From assembly GCF_000005505.3 (NCBI RefSeq), contig NC_016133.3, positions 34,620,737-34,684,736 of the forward strand: a stretch of DNA of 64,000 nt, written 5' to 3'. Under the pieces are notes generated by a model, which searched no databases, was not told the origin of the DNA, and saw nothing but the letters and a program-made list of their open reading frames with translations. The position numbers were made by a program, and so were the translations under genes. This document shows, in pieces, positions 22,350 through 33,989 of the stretch. This stretch comes from Brachypodium distachyon (taxonomy: Eukaryota > Streptophyta > Magnoliopsida > Poales > Poaceae). Each line of letters begins with the position of its first letter. Position 1 is the first letter of the stretch.

Positions 22350-23260
22350 CAAAATGGCTTTTTGCCAGTGGAAAGAGAGCGCGGGCGCGGGCATGAGCCT
22401 AGGCCTCGGCGGCCTTTCGGCCGGCCCAGGTCGGGCTGAGGGAGGGGCGCGGGCGGTTAGGTGCATAAGGGGGGGGGGGGCGCATGCGGTTAGGGTTAGG
22501 GTTTTTCCCTGCCCCGACGCTGCCGCCGCTCTCCCCAACTCCCGCTGTCTTCATGCTGCTGCCTCCGCTGCTCCCCCGCCACCGTGTTGCCGGCACCGTT
22601 AGGGGAATGCCCCCCCCCCCCTCGTTGGAGGAGGAGAGGCCGAGAGCCTTCGGGTCCCACCCGTCGGCGGCCGGGGCGGCGTGGTTGGAGCGATGGCGGC
22701 CGTGAATTTCTTGAGGAGGCGTCGGCCTTCCGGGTGAACGGCATCGAGCACTTCCCCGGCGTCTTCATCATCGTTGGCCGGCGGCAAGGCTTCCACGGGC
22801 GGCGGCGTGCCGGGGGCGGCCAGAGGCGCGTCACGGGCGATCGACGCTGGCGGAGTGGGCGATGGAGGTGGGGGCGCCGTGCCGTCCCTTGTCGGGCATG
22901 GCCCAAATCCATGCACGGGACAGAAGAGGGGCGGTGGTGGAGGCGCTAGGGCGACGATGAAGTCGTCGTCCTCACCAATCATGGGCGGCGCCGGCCCTGA
23001 TAGCATCCACTCCATGGATGGGGAGTATTCCGGGGAGGCCGGCGGCACAGGTTCCGACGGTGTGGCGGCCGGTGTAGCAGAGGCCGACGGAGCGGGGGCC
23101 GACGGAGCAAGAGCCGACAGAACGAGGGCCGACAGCGCATGGCGGTCCGGGCGTGAGCGGCGGCCGCCCACAAGGTTCCGGCGTCGCGGGGCCCACCGGC
23201 GGCGTGGGGTGCTCCGGTGACGGTAAGTTCCCCGCCGGTTGCTACCGTGGTGGCCCAAGA
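22350..23260 (-). other. GC-rich leader block between 5' LTR and gag
   Basis: In an otherwise AT-rich element this block is strongly GC-rich. On the element's sense strand a 259-codon frame (22599-23378) is open, rich in Pro, Ala and Ser, with MEWMLSGPAPPMIGEDDDF as its least repetitive stretch. It opens inside the 5' LTR. No family was recognised. It may be transduced host DNA or a family-specific leader. Confidence 0.5.
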
Positions 23261-23333
23261 ACTCAAGAATGGTTAGGAAACGTATGGGCAGATTGTGGAT
23301 TGGCATGATCCTCACCTTGATTGTAGAACAAAA

Positions 23334-23347
23334 CATGGCTGATAACG
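23334..23347 (-). other. Primer-binding site of the Copia element
   Basis: Directly inside the 5' LTR the sense strand reads CGTTATCAGCCATG. The core TATCAG is shared with initiator-Met-type sites, but the rest differs, so the primer tRNA is uncertain. Confidence 0.5.
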
Positions 23348-23563
23348 TGTTAGAATGAAATTCTTGTCTTTGTTCCATTGATTGAAGATATATTTATATA
23401 AGGGGAAGGGGCACCAATACATGCATTGGTGTCCCAAATTTTTGCCTTCACGTCCCAAGTTTTGGAAAATTTGGGACACGAACAGTTACATAACTAACTG
23501 TCTAATTAATCATTAATTAACTAATAATTAATCCTAATTGATCATAAATAATTATTCTCAACA
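23348..23563 (-). repeat. 5' LTR of the Copia element
   Basis: 216 bp, colinear with 16613-16828 with about ten substitutions, followed by the ATATT target duplication. Confidence 0.92.
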
Positions 23564-23568
23564 ATATT

Positions 23569-24726
23569 TTCAATTCATTCTACCTTCCACCCTCATTGCT
23601 TGAATACAATGTTTACCCAGGAGTTGATGACATGTGAGCGGACATTTAAACATGAGCTATTCTGTGAACAAGCTCCTAGGTGTCTAGACTGAATTATAAC
23701 AAAAACACACGATAGATTCCTCCAAGCTTCATGTAGAATCAGTATGAATGTGGTGGTATGAACATCTATTGCTAAATCTTACTTGTGATCTTTTCATTTG
23801 GTGGAGATCTGTTATGCTTTGCTAACCATGCATGAACATTGAGTTGGATTAAAAAGGCATGGTTTTTGGAGGTTTCTCAGTTTGGATCCGCTAGCTACTG
23901 CTTGAATATGCTTTTAGCTGGTGGTACTCAATTTGATGATATTGCAGCATCACATTTCCGCATAGCAGATCAGCTTCTCGAGATGGTCAGCTGATTGAGA
24001 TTGGGCTTGTTGTTTCCCAGGGATTTTTTCCAATTTCCTTAAAATTAAGTTGACATTTGAAGCTGATCAGGGGTTTATTTATTATCAGCAACGAAGTGTG
24101 TTCAATGTAGTATTCTCAAGATCAACTATATTCACCCAGATCGTGCTAGTACAGAGACATGATCACGTTTGTTGCAACTATTTCTGTTTCTATGTCTTTG
24201 AAAGATGCGAGACTTAGATGAGTATCCAATTCAGCGTAGGTTGAAAACAAATCATGTCATGTCCCTGTGATGGCATTTTCTTGACAAACCTGGCGACACA
24301 ACATCTACCGGAGAACAAGGTGAAAAAGGTTCACTTTTGGTCCTTTAGCTTCCAACTAAGTTCAATTTTCGTCAAAAATGTTTTCTTTTGGTGCAAAACA
24401 AAACAACTTTGTAGATCAGTTACAATGATTCTTAATCCTTAATTTCTGTAGGATATTGACAGGATTTCAATCCTTAATTTTTTTTCTATGTGTAGCATTC
24501 GTTTCATAGGAATAGTGATGATAGATTTCTAAGGATTGTGTCCAAATTGACCTAATTCCTAAGGATTCTTGTTGAAAAATCTGAATGATTAAAGTGTGCG
24601 TGACATTCCAATCCTTTATTTTTTTATTCTCGTGATTTCAAAATTTTGTAAATCGAATAGGCTCTTGCTCGTAAGCACTAACGTCCACACCACCTCACCA
24701 CCATCTGCTAGCTCTTAGGCTGGCCA
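23569..24726. other. Intergenic, no gene supported
   Basis: AT-rich. A frame around 23935-23998 reads FDDIAASHFRIADQLLEMVS-stop and could be a lost exon, but nothing adjoining supports it. Confidence 0.35.
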
Positions 24727-24734
24727 TGCCGCAC

Positions 24735-25096
24735 CGTAGTTTTAAAAATCGGACCTGTGACGGAACCGCTGAGGCGGTCGGTTCACTGGTTCACTAGTCC
24801 AACAGCTCGTTCACTCAGTTCAACAGTTGAACCGGAAACTAATATATAGATTTATTTTAATACTGAAATAAAGAAATAAGTAGAGGCAGTTCCTTGTTTT
24901 AGCAAAGAACAATTTGTGGATTGATGGTTGGTGCAGACCGTTTAACCTGGTTTTTCCTCGGTTCGAAGCAAACCGTTGGTTAAACCGGAATATTTTCCGG
25001 TTCAGTTCTCTGGTCTTTTTCTCTTAACAGACCAGCAGAGGCATCGGTTCTGGTTTTTTCCGGCCAAACCGCAGTCGGTCCGGTTTTAAAAACTTG
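24735..25096. mobile_element. hAT-type MITE (362 bp) with 8-bp duplication
   Basis: Inverted ends AGTTTTAAAAATCGGACC (24739-24756) and, at the right end, GGTCCGGTTTTAAAAACT (25077-25094), flanked by TGCCGCAC at 24727-24734 and 25097-25104. The interior repeats the theme GGTTCAC/CCGGTT and has no coding capacity. The 8-bp duplication points to hAT. Confidence 0.75.
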
Positions 25097-25311
25097 TGCC
25101 GCACATGAGGGAAACAAGCAAGAAGATTGTTCAATCGATGAGAGGGGCTGAGAGCTTCAGAGGTCCTGAAGTTGGCTGTTGAATCTACTCGCTCAAGCGT
25201 GGAAATCGGATCTTCCGTAAAGTTCAAGATTTGTTTTACACCACATCAAACGTCTAGGAAATGTGAACTTTCAAATCTAGGGACGAAAAGGGATTATTTT
25301 TTGTTGGAAAT

Positions 25312-27029
25312 ATGCCCTAGGCAATAATAAATTTTTTATTATCATATTTCCTTGTTCTTGATAAATATTTATTATCCATGCTATAATTGTATTGACAGGA
25401 AACTAAATACTTGTGTGGATGAATAAACAAATACCGTGTCCCTAATACGCCTCTACTAGATTAGCTCGTTGATTAAAAAATGGTTAAGGTTTCCTAACCA
25501 TAAACATGTGTTGTCATTTATTAACGAGGTCATATCATTAGGAGAATGATGTGATGGACAAACCCAAACCTAAGCATAGCTTTTGATCGTGTCACATAAG
25601 TTTAAATTGCTAATGTTTTTATTATGTCAAGTATCATTACCTTAAACCATGAGATCATGCCACTTCCTAGTACCGGAAGAATACTTTGTGGACATCAACC
25701 GTCATCTCATAACTGGGTGATCATAAATGTGTTCTTCAGGTATCTTGGAAGGTGCTTGTTGGGTTGTATTGATCAAGATTGGGATTTGTGACGGAGAGAT
25801 ATCTCTGAGCCCTCTCGGTAATATAACATCTTAATGAGCTTGCAAGCATGTGACTAATGTGTTTAGTCACGGGAATATTATATTGCGGTACGAGTAAAGA
25901 AAACTTGCCGGTAACGAGATTGAACTAGGTATGGTGATACCGACGATCAAATCTTGGGAAAGTAATATATTGCGAGACAAAGGGAATTGAATACCAGATT
26001 AATTGAATCCTCGACATCGTGGTTCAACCGATGAGATCTTCGTGGAATATGTGGGAACCATTATGGCCATCCAAGTCCCGCTATTGGTTATTGATATTGA
26101 TCATGTCCACATGTTCTCGAACCCGTAGGGTCACACACTAAACACTTTATGTCGCTAGGGTTCGATGAGATAAATAGATGGTGATATCGAATATTGATTC
26201 GGTGTCTCGTATGGGATCCAAGACGTCACGAGGAGCTTCGAAATGGTCCGGAGATAAAGATTTATATATGAAAAAGTTGTTTCAGGGTTCCGGAAAAGTT
26301 CGGAGTATTTTCAGTATTGACCGGGAATATTCTAGAAGGTTCTGGAAGTTCTCAGAAGGTTCTGAAATGTTCCAGAATATTCCTGTGAAATTAATTAGAG
26401 GACCCGTAATAAATTAATTGGAGCAATCTAATTAATTATCTCGGGAGAGGTAACCGTGGGGGACTCCACCACGAGGTGGAAACCACGTACATGGGGAGAC
26501 CACACGTGGGAAGGAGTCCCGGGACTCCTTTCTCTCCCCTGGCCGGCCCTAGCCGCTCCTTGGAGGAGGGGCTAACCCTGGCCACCACCCCCTATATAAA
26601 TGGAGGGGAGGGGCAGGGGAAGAGAACACACCAAGCTCTCAGCTGGATTTCTCTCCCCTGAGCCCCTCTCCTCCTCCTCTCGCGCGCAGCAAAGTCCTGC
26701 CCGTGGAGCTCTCCACCATAGCCACCTCCACGCCGTCATGTTGCTAGACTCTCATCAACATCTTCCCCTCGCTTGCTGGATCAAGAAGGAGGAGACGCCG
26801 TGAAGCTGAACGTGTGGATAACAAGGAGGTGCCGTCGGTTCGACATTGAGATTGATCTCATCGAAAGTTCCACTACGCCAACAACGATCCCGTGATCGTA
26901 ACGCTTTATGGTCTACGAGGGTATGATGCTCATAATTTCTCTCGTTACTTACATGTAGTAGATATGATCTTGGGTTTCTTCCGCACTTCTCGTAGGAAAT
27001 TTTTTGTTTTCCATGCAACGAACCCATCA
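25312..27029 (+). repeat. Solo LTR, Angela/BARE/WIS-type Copia (1718 bp)
   Basis: Starts TGTTGGAAATATGCCCTAG, the well-known start of Triticeae Angela-group LTRs, and ends GCAACGAACCCATCA. It is flanked by TTTTT at 25307-25311 and 27030-27034. The downstream part has a TATATAAATGGAGG promoter region (about 26593) and CT-rich leader. There is no PBS, gag or pol on either side, so the internal region and one LTR were removed by LTR-LTR recombination. Confidence 0.9.
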
Positions 27030-27034
27030 TTTTT

Positions 27035-27755
27035 GTTGATGTCAAGATCCTCAATCAGTCAAAATGAACGTAGAAGAGAACCATCAACAATTAGGTAGGT
27101 AGCTTTCCCATTGTTGAGATATTTTGCCGGTTTTGTTAGCTTTGCGACGTATCAAGTGAAAACCTATGTTCAGTGAAAACTTTAAATTTTATTCATTAGA
27201 TCTCGAATAAACGAAAGAGATGAAAGATGAAAGCGCAAGTATTTATCAAAAACCCCTTAGCCGGCGTTTAAGTGCTTAGAGATTCACTTTTCATTTCATT
27301 CATTTAAAATTTAATGGTTGATTGAAAGTTTTTGGATTTTTTTCACTGAATAAACGTTTTCACATGATACGACTTGTAAGATTTTGACATGGTTTCTGAA
27401 TAAACGAACTAATTCTCTTCTTCTGTAGGAGTTCCCTGTCTTGGAAATGTATCGAAAGAACACTCAAAATCTGCTCCTTTCAAGGAAGAAATGATTTCGG
27501 ATAAACCACTCAGCGAAAGAAGTTATCACTGGAAGACGTGATTCCAACCAATGCCCGCCGTTACGCCTTCAATGGGACAAGATACGTAATGTAACATAAC
27601 AAAACGTTGGACTGAGAGTGAGTACGCTTTTCAAATCGTTTTACGTATTCCCAATATGGTCAAACTGAATCCAAAAGAACAAGGAAAAGGACACTTTTGC
27701 TCCGGCGCCCTCCTCCTCTCCTCGTCGCCCGGTCGCCGTCCAGTGTAGCTGCGAG
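27035..27755. other. Upstream region of the XLF/PAXX-like gene
   Basis: AT-rich to about 27650, then a short GC-rich leader before the start codon. No TE end or other gene recognised. Confidence 0.35.
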
Positions 27756-29880
27756 ATGGCGGCGGCCGTAGGCTTGGAGGACGCTTTCGGCGCCTCCGTC
27801 TTCGGCGGGGCCATGCCGGAGGGACACCCCACGCCGCACCCCGTCCTCTTCCGCGCCCACGCCCGCTCCGCTGCCGCCCTCCGCGTCGTCGCCACCGACT
27901 GCCACTCCCTCGCCTGGGACTGCTCCCTCTCCGTCGCCGACCTCGAAGACCTCGTAAGCCCCCCCCACATCCCTCCTTCTCGTCCACCTCACCCGCCTCC
28001 GATTCGTGCTAACGCATAGCATCTCCACCTGTGCATTTCCTGCGGGTGTTGCCGTGCACGCGTGTTCGAAGAGAGATGATGTTGGAATCGGCGGCTCATG
28101 GTCCGACTTCTTGGATTACCTGAAATCCTCCTTATCCTCTGGAGCAGTGAAACTGCTCTTCGCTGCCGACCAACTCCAGAATTCACCCGGCATGCCACCC
28201 ACCTGTCCAGTTCAATTTCCCCAAATCTTCATCTACCCGTGGCAAATCATTACGGGATAGATTAATAGATAATGCGATCTTCTCTTTGTTCAGGTGCTGA
28301 TGGTGCAAAGATTGTGGCTACGAAGGCAAAGGGCCTGCCTCGTATCACCATTGCTCTCAGTAGAGTGACTGGAGCTGCAGTGAGTGATGTCGTAGCGGAG
28401 TTCTCGCTAGCGCTTTACGCTTCTTACAGGACTATGCAGGAGCATGCATCCAGAGGTTGTTGATGCTTGTTGGTGTTATGCTTAATTGACTATTCAGTGC
28501 CTAAGTTTGTTGCTGAAAGGAAACAAAATTTATCTGAACTTCTTCACAGATGTGTTCCGTTTCCTTCTTCTGCAGATCAACAACGTATATCACAGCTGAT
28601 GGGAAGTCTGTCGTCTGAAAGAGTAGGTTATCTCCTAACCAGCACTTCTTAACGATTCTCGTGTTGCTACTTGATGAATACATAGAATAAATGTATATGA
28701 AGCCAATCACCTGGATCTACATATATTCCTATTTAAATGTCCAACCTTTTTTAGCAGTCCCGAATTTGATGGTAGTGATGGATGGGCATTCAATGAGAAT
28801 GATGGTCCAAATCATATGGAAATTAGTGCATCAGTCCAAATTCTGACAACGGCCTGATCTTTGCTTCTTTGTTGATGAGGGATTTTACGGTACCCTTATA
28901 CCTATGAGGGTGAATGAGCAGTATATATATCTTCACCGTTGATTCAGCAATGGTAGTATAGGAGTAAAAACGTTCTTTTTACTAATGGGCAGAAGCCCAT
29001 TTCTCTCTCGTGGCCCATCCCCGTCTCGCGCTTGCTGGGATTTCTCGCCCTGTCCTGAACGCTCCACGCGCCGCAGCTGACGGCCCTTATCGATTTCAGG
29101 GTACCAGAGAAGAGCTCTTGTTGATGGACTTTGTTGCAGGTTGTCTTCTTCCACAGGTGGTGTGACCACAAGTTATGCTACTTTAAAGTACGAATAGGAT
29201 GTCACAGTTTTTGGCAGAAGCAATTCATTCTTTTTTCAAAGACCTTTAAGTTACAAAATCTCCAATACCATTGAAGTTCATTGTGTTCTGTTGCATTTTA
29301 CTGTGAATTGTGACATGATAAGTTGTAATGTCAAAGCAATTTATGTGTAGTTTTATTTTGTTCCATAGTTGGGTATTCAGTTTACCGTGAAGTCTGTAAT
29401 ACTGTTTCATTTTCACAGGAAAATAATGAAATAATGCAAAAACAACTTGAAGCTCTTTCTTTCCTAGACAGAAGAAAGGCAACAAAGCCAAAGCTGGTGG
29501 CTGATCAGATTCCAACTGTGTGTGGTGTGACTGTGGTCTCTGATCAAGTTATTGCCCCTGTGCAGCAGCAAACACCAGGTGACTATGCTCCTCCATGCAG
29601 AATTGCAAGGAAAAAGAACATAATGCATTCTCAGCTAATGAAATTACAACTCTGCAGTAGCTTCACCTAGTAAACCCCCTCCAGTTAAAGCGACGAAGCG
29701 GGTAGCTCCCATATCTCGGAGGTTGTGCAAAGGTTCTTCAAGCACTACTTTGATGTGAATATGAGTTTAATACGTCTGATAGCGGACTGACTATAGAGCA
29801 TTTGCTATTCTTTCTGTAGGGCAAGGACACGTGGAGCTTTGCTGCAAGATAATGAGGATGATGAGGTTGACAGAAATTAG
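27756..29880 (+). CDS. XRCC4-superfamily protein, XLF/PAXX-like, 7 exons
   Basis: Exons: 27756-27953, 28072-28189 (or to 28204), 28294-28455, 28576-28622, 29419-29578, 29658-29721, 29820-29880; phases agree and give 269 aa (274 aa with the longer exon 2). Layout: N-terminal globular head (LRVVATDCHSLAWDCSLSVA, then WSDFLDYLKSSLSSGAVKLL and KGLPRITIALSRV); a helix and coiled coil through exons 3-5 (AALYASYRT-like ALYASYRTMQEHAS, QQRISQLMGSLSSERENNE, QKQLEALSF); and a basic/acidic tail (KATKRVAPISRR ... DNEDDEVDRN-stop). Head, coiled coil and basic tail match XRCC4, XLF and PAXX, scaffolds of Ku/ligase IV end joining in the nucleus; assignment is by architecture and weak pattern likeness, not by a catalytic motif. 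Exon 2 ends either at a GC donor (28190) or a weak GT donor (28205). The exon 6 acceptor is a tandem CAG/TAG adding or dropping one Val. Confidence 0.62.
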
Positions 29881-30454
29881 AGATTTTTGGCGTTGATTAA
29901 ATTTTGCCAGATGTATATTACAAAATGTGACTCTGTGGTTATGTAGTTTTGTGGTTGTTCGACTTGTGTCAAACTTATGGAATGCCACTATTTGCCGCTC
30001 AAGTCATGAAGTTTCAGGACAGTAGAAACCAAGTTCATATATGGAATCATCATTATTTTAGTATCCCTTTTCTATTTACCTTATGGTTGTTTTCGGTATT
30101 TTTCTCTGGCTTACCTGTTCAACATGAGTTTAGTACTTTAGTGTGCATATCATCAGTATGCATCTAGCTGACTCAGCTACCAGATTTTCGCTAAGTAGCT
30201 ATATTGCAGATAGAAATTTTATTAGACAGTAGATTTTTTTTTTATTTTGTCTTCATTGGTTGGCTTTTGGGTTACCCGATGTACCACTTAAATTCCTTGC
30301 AGAGTCTATGAATAGTCGTAGAAATAAGCACCGGTTCATAGAGGGGCCTAATAGTTTGATTTTGGTGCTAAGTCATATAGAAGTCATGGGAACCAACTCT
30401 ATTAAATAAATATGAACAAGTTTGTAACTCAATGCAGACAACGTTCTCCATGTA
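29881..30454. other. 3' flank of the XLF/PAXX-like gene
   Basis: 3' UTR region and AT-rich spacer, nothing else recognised. Confidence 0.35.
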
Positions 30455-30565
30455 CTCCCTCCATCCCATATTGTGACTTTCTATTACATGTATCTAAACG
30501 CTTTTTAGGCATAGATACATCCATATTTGGGTAAATTTGAATCACTTGATATGGGACAGAAGGCG
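30455..30565. mobile_element. Stowaway MITE
   Basis: CTCCCTCCATCCCATATTG at the left and the inverted ATATGGGACAGAAGGCG at the right, flanked by TA on both sides. The centre contains TTTTTAGGCATAGATACATC, typical of this subfamily. Confidence 0.85.
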
Positions 30566-30567
30566 TA

Positions 30568-31133
30568 CCTTGAGATGTTGGCAAGTAGAAATGGCTATGA
30601 ACAGAATGTATCATCTGACTGCAAACAAACGTGGTTATGCCTCCAGATCCCTACAAGGATTCGACTAGGCGTGCTCTCGTCCTGATTCGCGAAATGCTGC
30701 TCCGGTAAACAGGTAGAAACCATGTGTATCGCTCTAACAATCTGATATTCTGTTATAATACATAGCACTCCGTATTTCCGAGATATTATGCAGACGGAGA
30801 ACTTTGTCTGCTTTGTGACCTTCTGGCCGGGTGACACTTTTGGGCCGTGTCCTTGGTCAATTAAAAAGTGAAATCTCTTTGCCTCGGTTCAGCAAAAAGA
30901 ACTTTGCAAACAACGATCTCAAGCACAAAGCCTTCAGGGGATAGAGTTGAGCAAGAGAACAAATCATCACCCGCCAGCACAAATTTATTAAGACCACTTC
31001 AAACAAATTTAACGAAGAGAATAATTGGACTATAACTACATAAATTAAACATTTCAAGTAACAGTCACAATCCTCCAGCGACGTCCAGATATATCAGACA
31101 CATAAACATAGGTAGCATCCACATGAGATAAGA
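30568..31133. other. Spacer and 3' flank of the DUF6598 gene
   Basis: AT-rich; the part next to 31134 should be the 3' UTR of the minus-strand gene. No other signal. Confidence 0.35.
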
Positions 31134-33865
31134 TCAAAGCACACGAGGAAAATCCTCGCTTGGAAAACTAAGAGGAAAGAGTGACCATGCGACAGTGACT
31201 TCTATCACACAGAAGCCAAGATTAAACTCACCCCAGCTTCTACCAGAATCTTTAGGCTTGATGTGCAGCTTTTGTATCACAACCTGGCTGCCATCTCCCC
31301 ATGCCTCTGCAGAAACCATCAGCTCCTCGGAACTTTCAACAGAAAGTACACGGCGTGAAAGCTCTATCGTGCCATCAGCGGTAACATGCACCTTCTCATT
31401 TCCAGAATCAAGAAGCAAGACTAACTCATGATCCATGCTAGCACTATAGGCACTAAATTGGCCTCGGAACCCATCTGGCCAAGACCCACTGACGACCCGC
31501 ATGGCAATTGTAGCTTCGATAGAGGAGAGGACGACGCCAAATGTCACCTCCAGCATGTTGTGCTTGCTTGAGCAGTCTTTCCTGATCACAACAGAATTTA
31601 AGGCCCAGGAGTCATAGTAGCGAGTGGCTAGAAGGCATAGATCTTGGTCCTCGGATTTGGTGCTGCCTTTCACTTTCAGCTCGGCATCAAAGTACACAGG
31701 CCCAGATCCACACACAGGAGCACGGGTAGGACCTGTCAGGACTAAATATGGATCCTGCATGCATTGCAATGCCGTTGATTGAGATATGATTAGAATTGAC
31801 TTTTTTTCAAGAAAACATAGAGTATATTTCCACTGATATGCAAACCTTTCATCAAAGAGAACATAATTGTAGTAATAAGTTAAAACTACCCAGGGGGGAT
31901 GCCGTCGTATTCAACATTTTTTCATAAATAGGAAGTGAAATGAAGGAAGATGAACGCATTGAGAAGCACAATCAAAACAGAACATTACAAAGCTACATGT
32001 CAAATGCAAAGTAAAATATAAATGGTGTGAGGTTCATAACTCAAATGGTGGCAGAAAATATCCTAAGTATGTACAAATTTTGTTTGAATATCCATCATGG
32101 TTGAGATATACTCAAAACACATTGAAGAACACTATATTTAAAGGATTAGTTAGCCAAAAAGAGTGAGGAACACAATTGGCTCAAGAGCCAGCCTATGCAC
32201 TTGAGGGAGCACATGCAAAGGGCTTCAAAGACTGAAGGGCAAAATTAGTCTGGGAAAAGTGCAAGCACTCTTTAGTATGATTCCTATACCTGACATCATG
32301 CAACCACGAATCCCATCTCTAAGACAAAAGGAAGACCCAAACACAGATGATGGGAGCACCAACTTCGGTGGGGAAAGAAAATCAAGGTTAACTGGCATGC
32401 ACAAATATAAACGTAATGATGTAACATGATCTCCACGTTAGTAACTTATATATGCCACAAACTTTCAGAATGTAGGAACGTTATTCAAATTATCTTTTGA
32501 TCTGTACATGACATTTAGTTTTGGCATTAAATTTCTCTACTTCATCATATGCTTTGGTATCTATGCTTCTTGCTTGTATCTGTATAAACTGAGTTGTCTA
32601 CACTATTCTAATGAAACCTACACATAACAACTTCATACTTAACCATGGAAGTTGAAAATAGAGATGGGAGTTTAGTCATCACGTATACGGGATACCTCAG
32701 TCTTTTGAAAGTCCATTGAATAGGTTAACCAAGATAAACGATGTGAAGAAACTGCGCAAGAGCAACAGAAAGGTAACAACAAATATGCCAAGTAAGTACA
32801 TGACACAATTAATAATTTGTTTTCTTTGCATTAGATACATAGCACAACAAGAAATAAAAAAAAAGTGAAAAATAATAATATAAACCTGTTCAATGAGGGT
32901 TTGACAATTATCCCTAGTGCGGTTGAAGATAATATTTCGATTGTGATCCAGGTCGTCACGCACGGCAATCATACCAAACACATCGAGCGGCCGCTTTAAA
33001 GCACCAGTTGTTCTCGCAACCTTGACAGAAAAAATTTGTAAAGTATCTCGACGGAATGTTAGATCAGGCAGCGGCTTGTCCGTGTAATACATTGCGCTGA
33101 GACGCGCTGCAGTTAATCAGAGTAAATTCAGTTCAGCTGATGACCCACAATACAGATGATAAATGATAAATTACAAATTGATCAACAGAATCGTCTTCAC
33201 CTAATCGTGTCATGTTCTAATCCTACAAATCCAGCTAGCTAGATTAATAGTTAATTGAACAATACTCCTATATAGAAGGAATAACTTTCAACATGCATCA
33301 AAGAACTAAGAAAGGAATTATAGCTAGAGTGGAGAGATCGATGATTACTGGTGGTTTCGAAGGTGCCGAACTCTTTGGCCCACGCGGATTCCCATAGCTG
33401 GCGGAAGCGGCTGTACAGCTCCTCCGACCAGTCCTCGTCTGGATCCACTTTCACCGGAGGCGCCGTCTTCATCTTCTCGAACGACGCCTGTAGCCTCTCA
33501 GCCATCTTCTTGCTGTACTCCTTCGCAGTCCTCTTCATAAACGCCCGCTCCTCCAGCAACAGCGCTGCCCGCTGCTCCTCCGTCAGCGCTTCGAGCACGA
33601 TCGGTTCCGCTTCGGGGTTCTCCTCATTCAGTCTCCTCACAGCTCCCATCAACATCGAATCCTCTACAACCTTATCAGTCTTCCTCATCCATTGCTTTAG
33701 CCACGCCGACTCCGTCATCTTTGCTTCTATGTTCGCCCTCGCCGTTCTCCGTCTCTCCGCCCCCTCCGTCTCCAACTGAGAAGAGGGTTCTCTCTTTCTC
33801 CCCGCCTCCATATCGATCTCACCTGTGGGTTCCCTCTTACTCCCCGCGTCCATCTCCGTCGCCAT
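31134..33865 (-). CDS. DUF6598-domain protein, 3 exons
   Basis: Exons in coding order: 33349-33865, 32886-33106, 31134-31754; GT-AG introns in phase, 1359 nt, 452 aa plus stop. Residues 1-170 are highly charged (Glu/Lys/Arg-rich, with the EPTGEIDMEAG/REPSSQLETEG near-repeat at the start) and probably helical. From about 180 the DUF6598 domain follows: DTLQIFSVKVARTTGALKRP, LDVFGMIAVRDDLDHNRNII, YLVLTGPTRAPVCGSGPVYF, VVSGSWPDGFRGQFSAYSAS, DGTIELSRRVLSVE and VTVAWSLF. This domain belongs to large grass families of unknown biochemical function, so none is proposed. The domain is complete and undisturbed. ATG 33865 is the first Met in the open frame. The start lies about 130 bp from a GC-rich repeat, so its promoter is short or TE-derived. 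Confidence 0.85.
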
Positions 33866-33989
33866 CTCGAAGGGGTCGTCGCCGCCGTCACCGCTCTGCT
33901 AACGCAACCAAACCCTAGATCTATCTAACCTCTGTTTGAGTGCGCTTTTCAATTCCTAAATTTTTAAGAAACTTTCCTATTTTCTCTCT

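Larger units (their letters stand above)
16613..23563 (-). mobile_element. Complete Copia LTR retrotransposon (6951 bp), inactive
   Basis: Two 216-bp LTRs (TGTTAG...CAACA as read on the plus strand) bound the element, flanked by 5-bp duplications ATATT at 16608-16612 and 23564-23568. Coding order on the minus strand is gag, protease, integrase, reverse transcriptase and an RNase H tail, which is Copia order. The LTRs differ at 10 sites by my count, 9 of them transitions, so the insertion is not recent. Gag has a stop and a frameshift, the integrase lacks its first catalytic Asp, and the RT-RNase H junction is deleted. The lineage within Copia is not assigned. Confidence 0.93.

Noticed and set aside
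27631..28028. Minus-strand frames of 109-122 codons
   Set aside because: Antisense to exon 1 of the XLF/PAXX-like gene.
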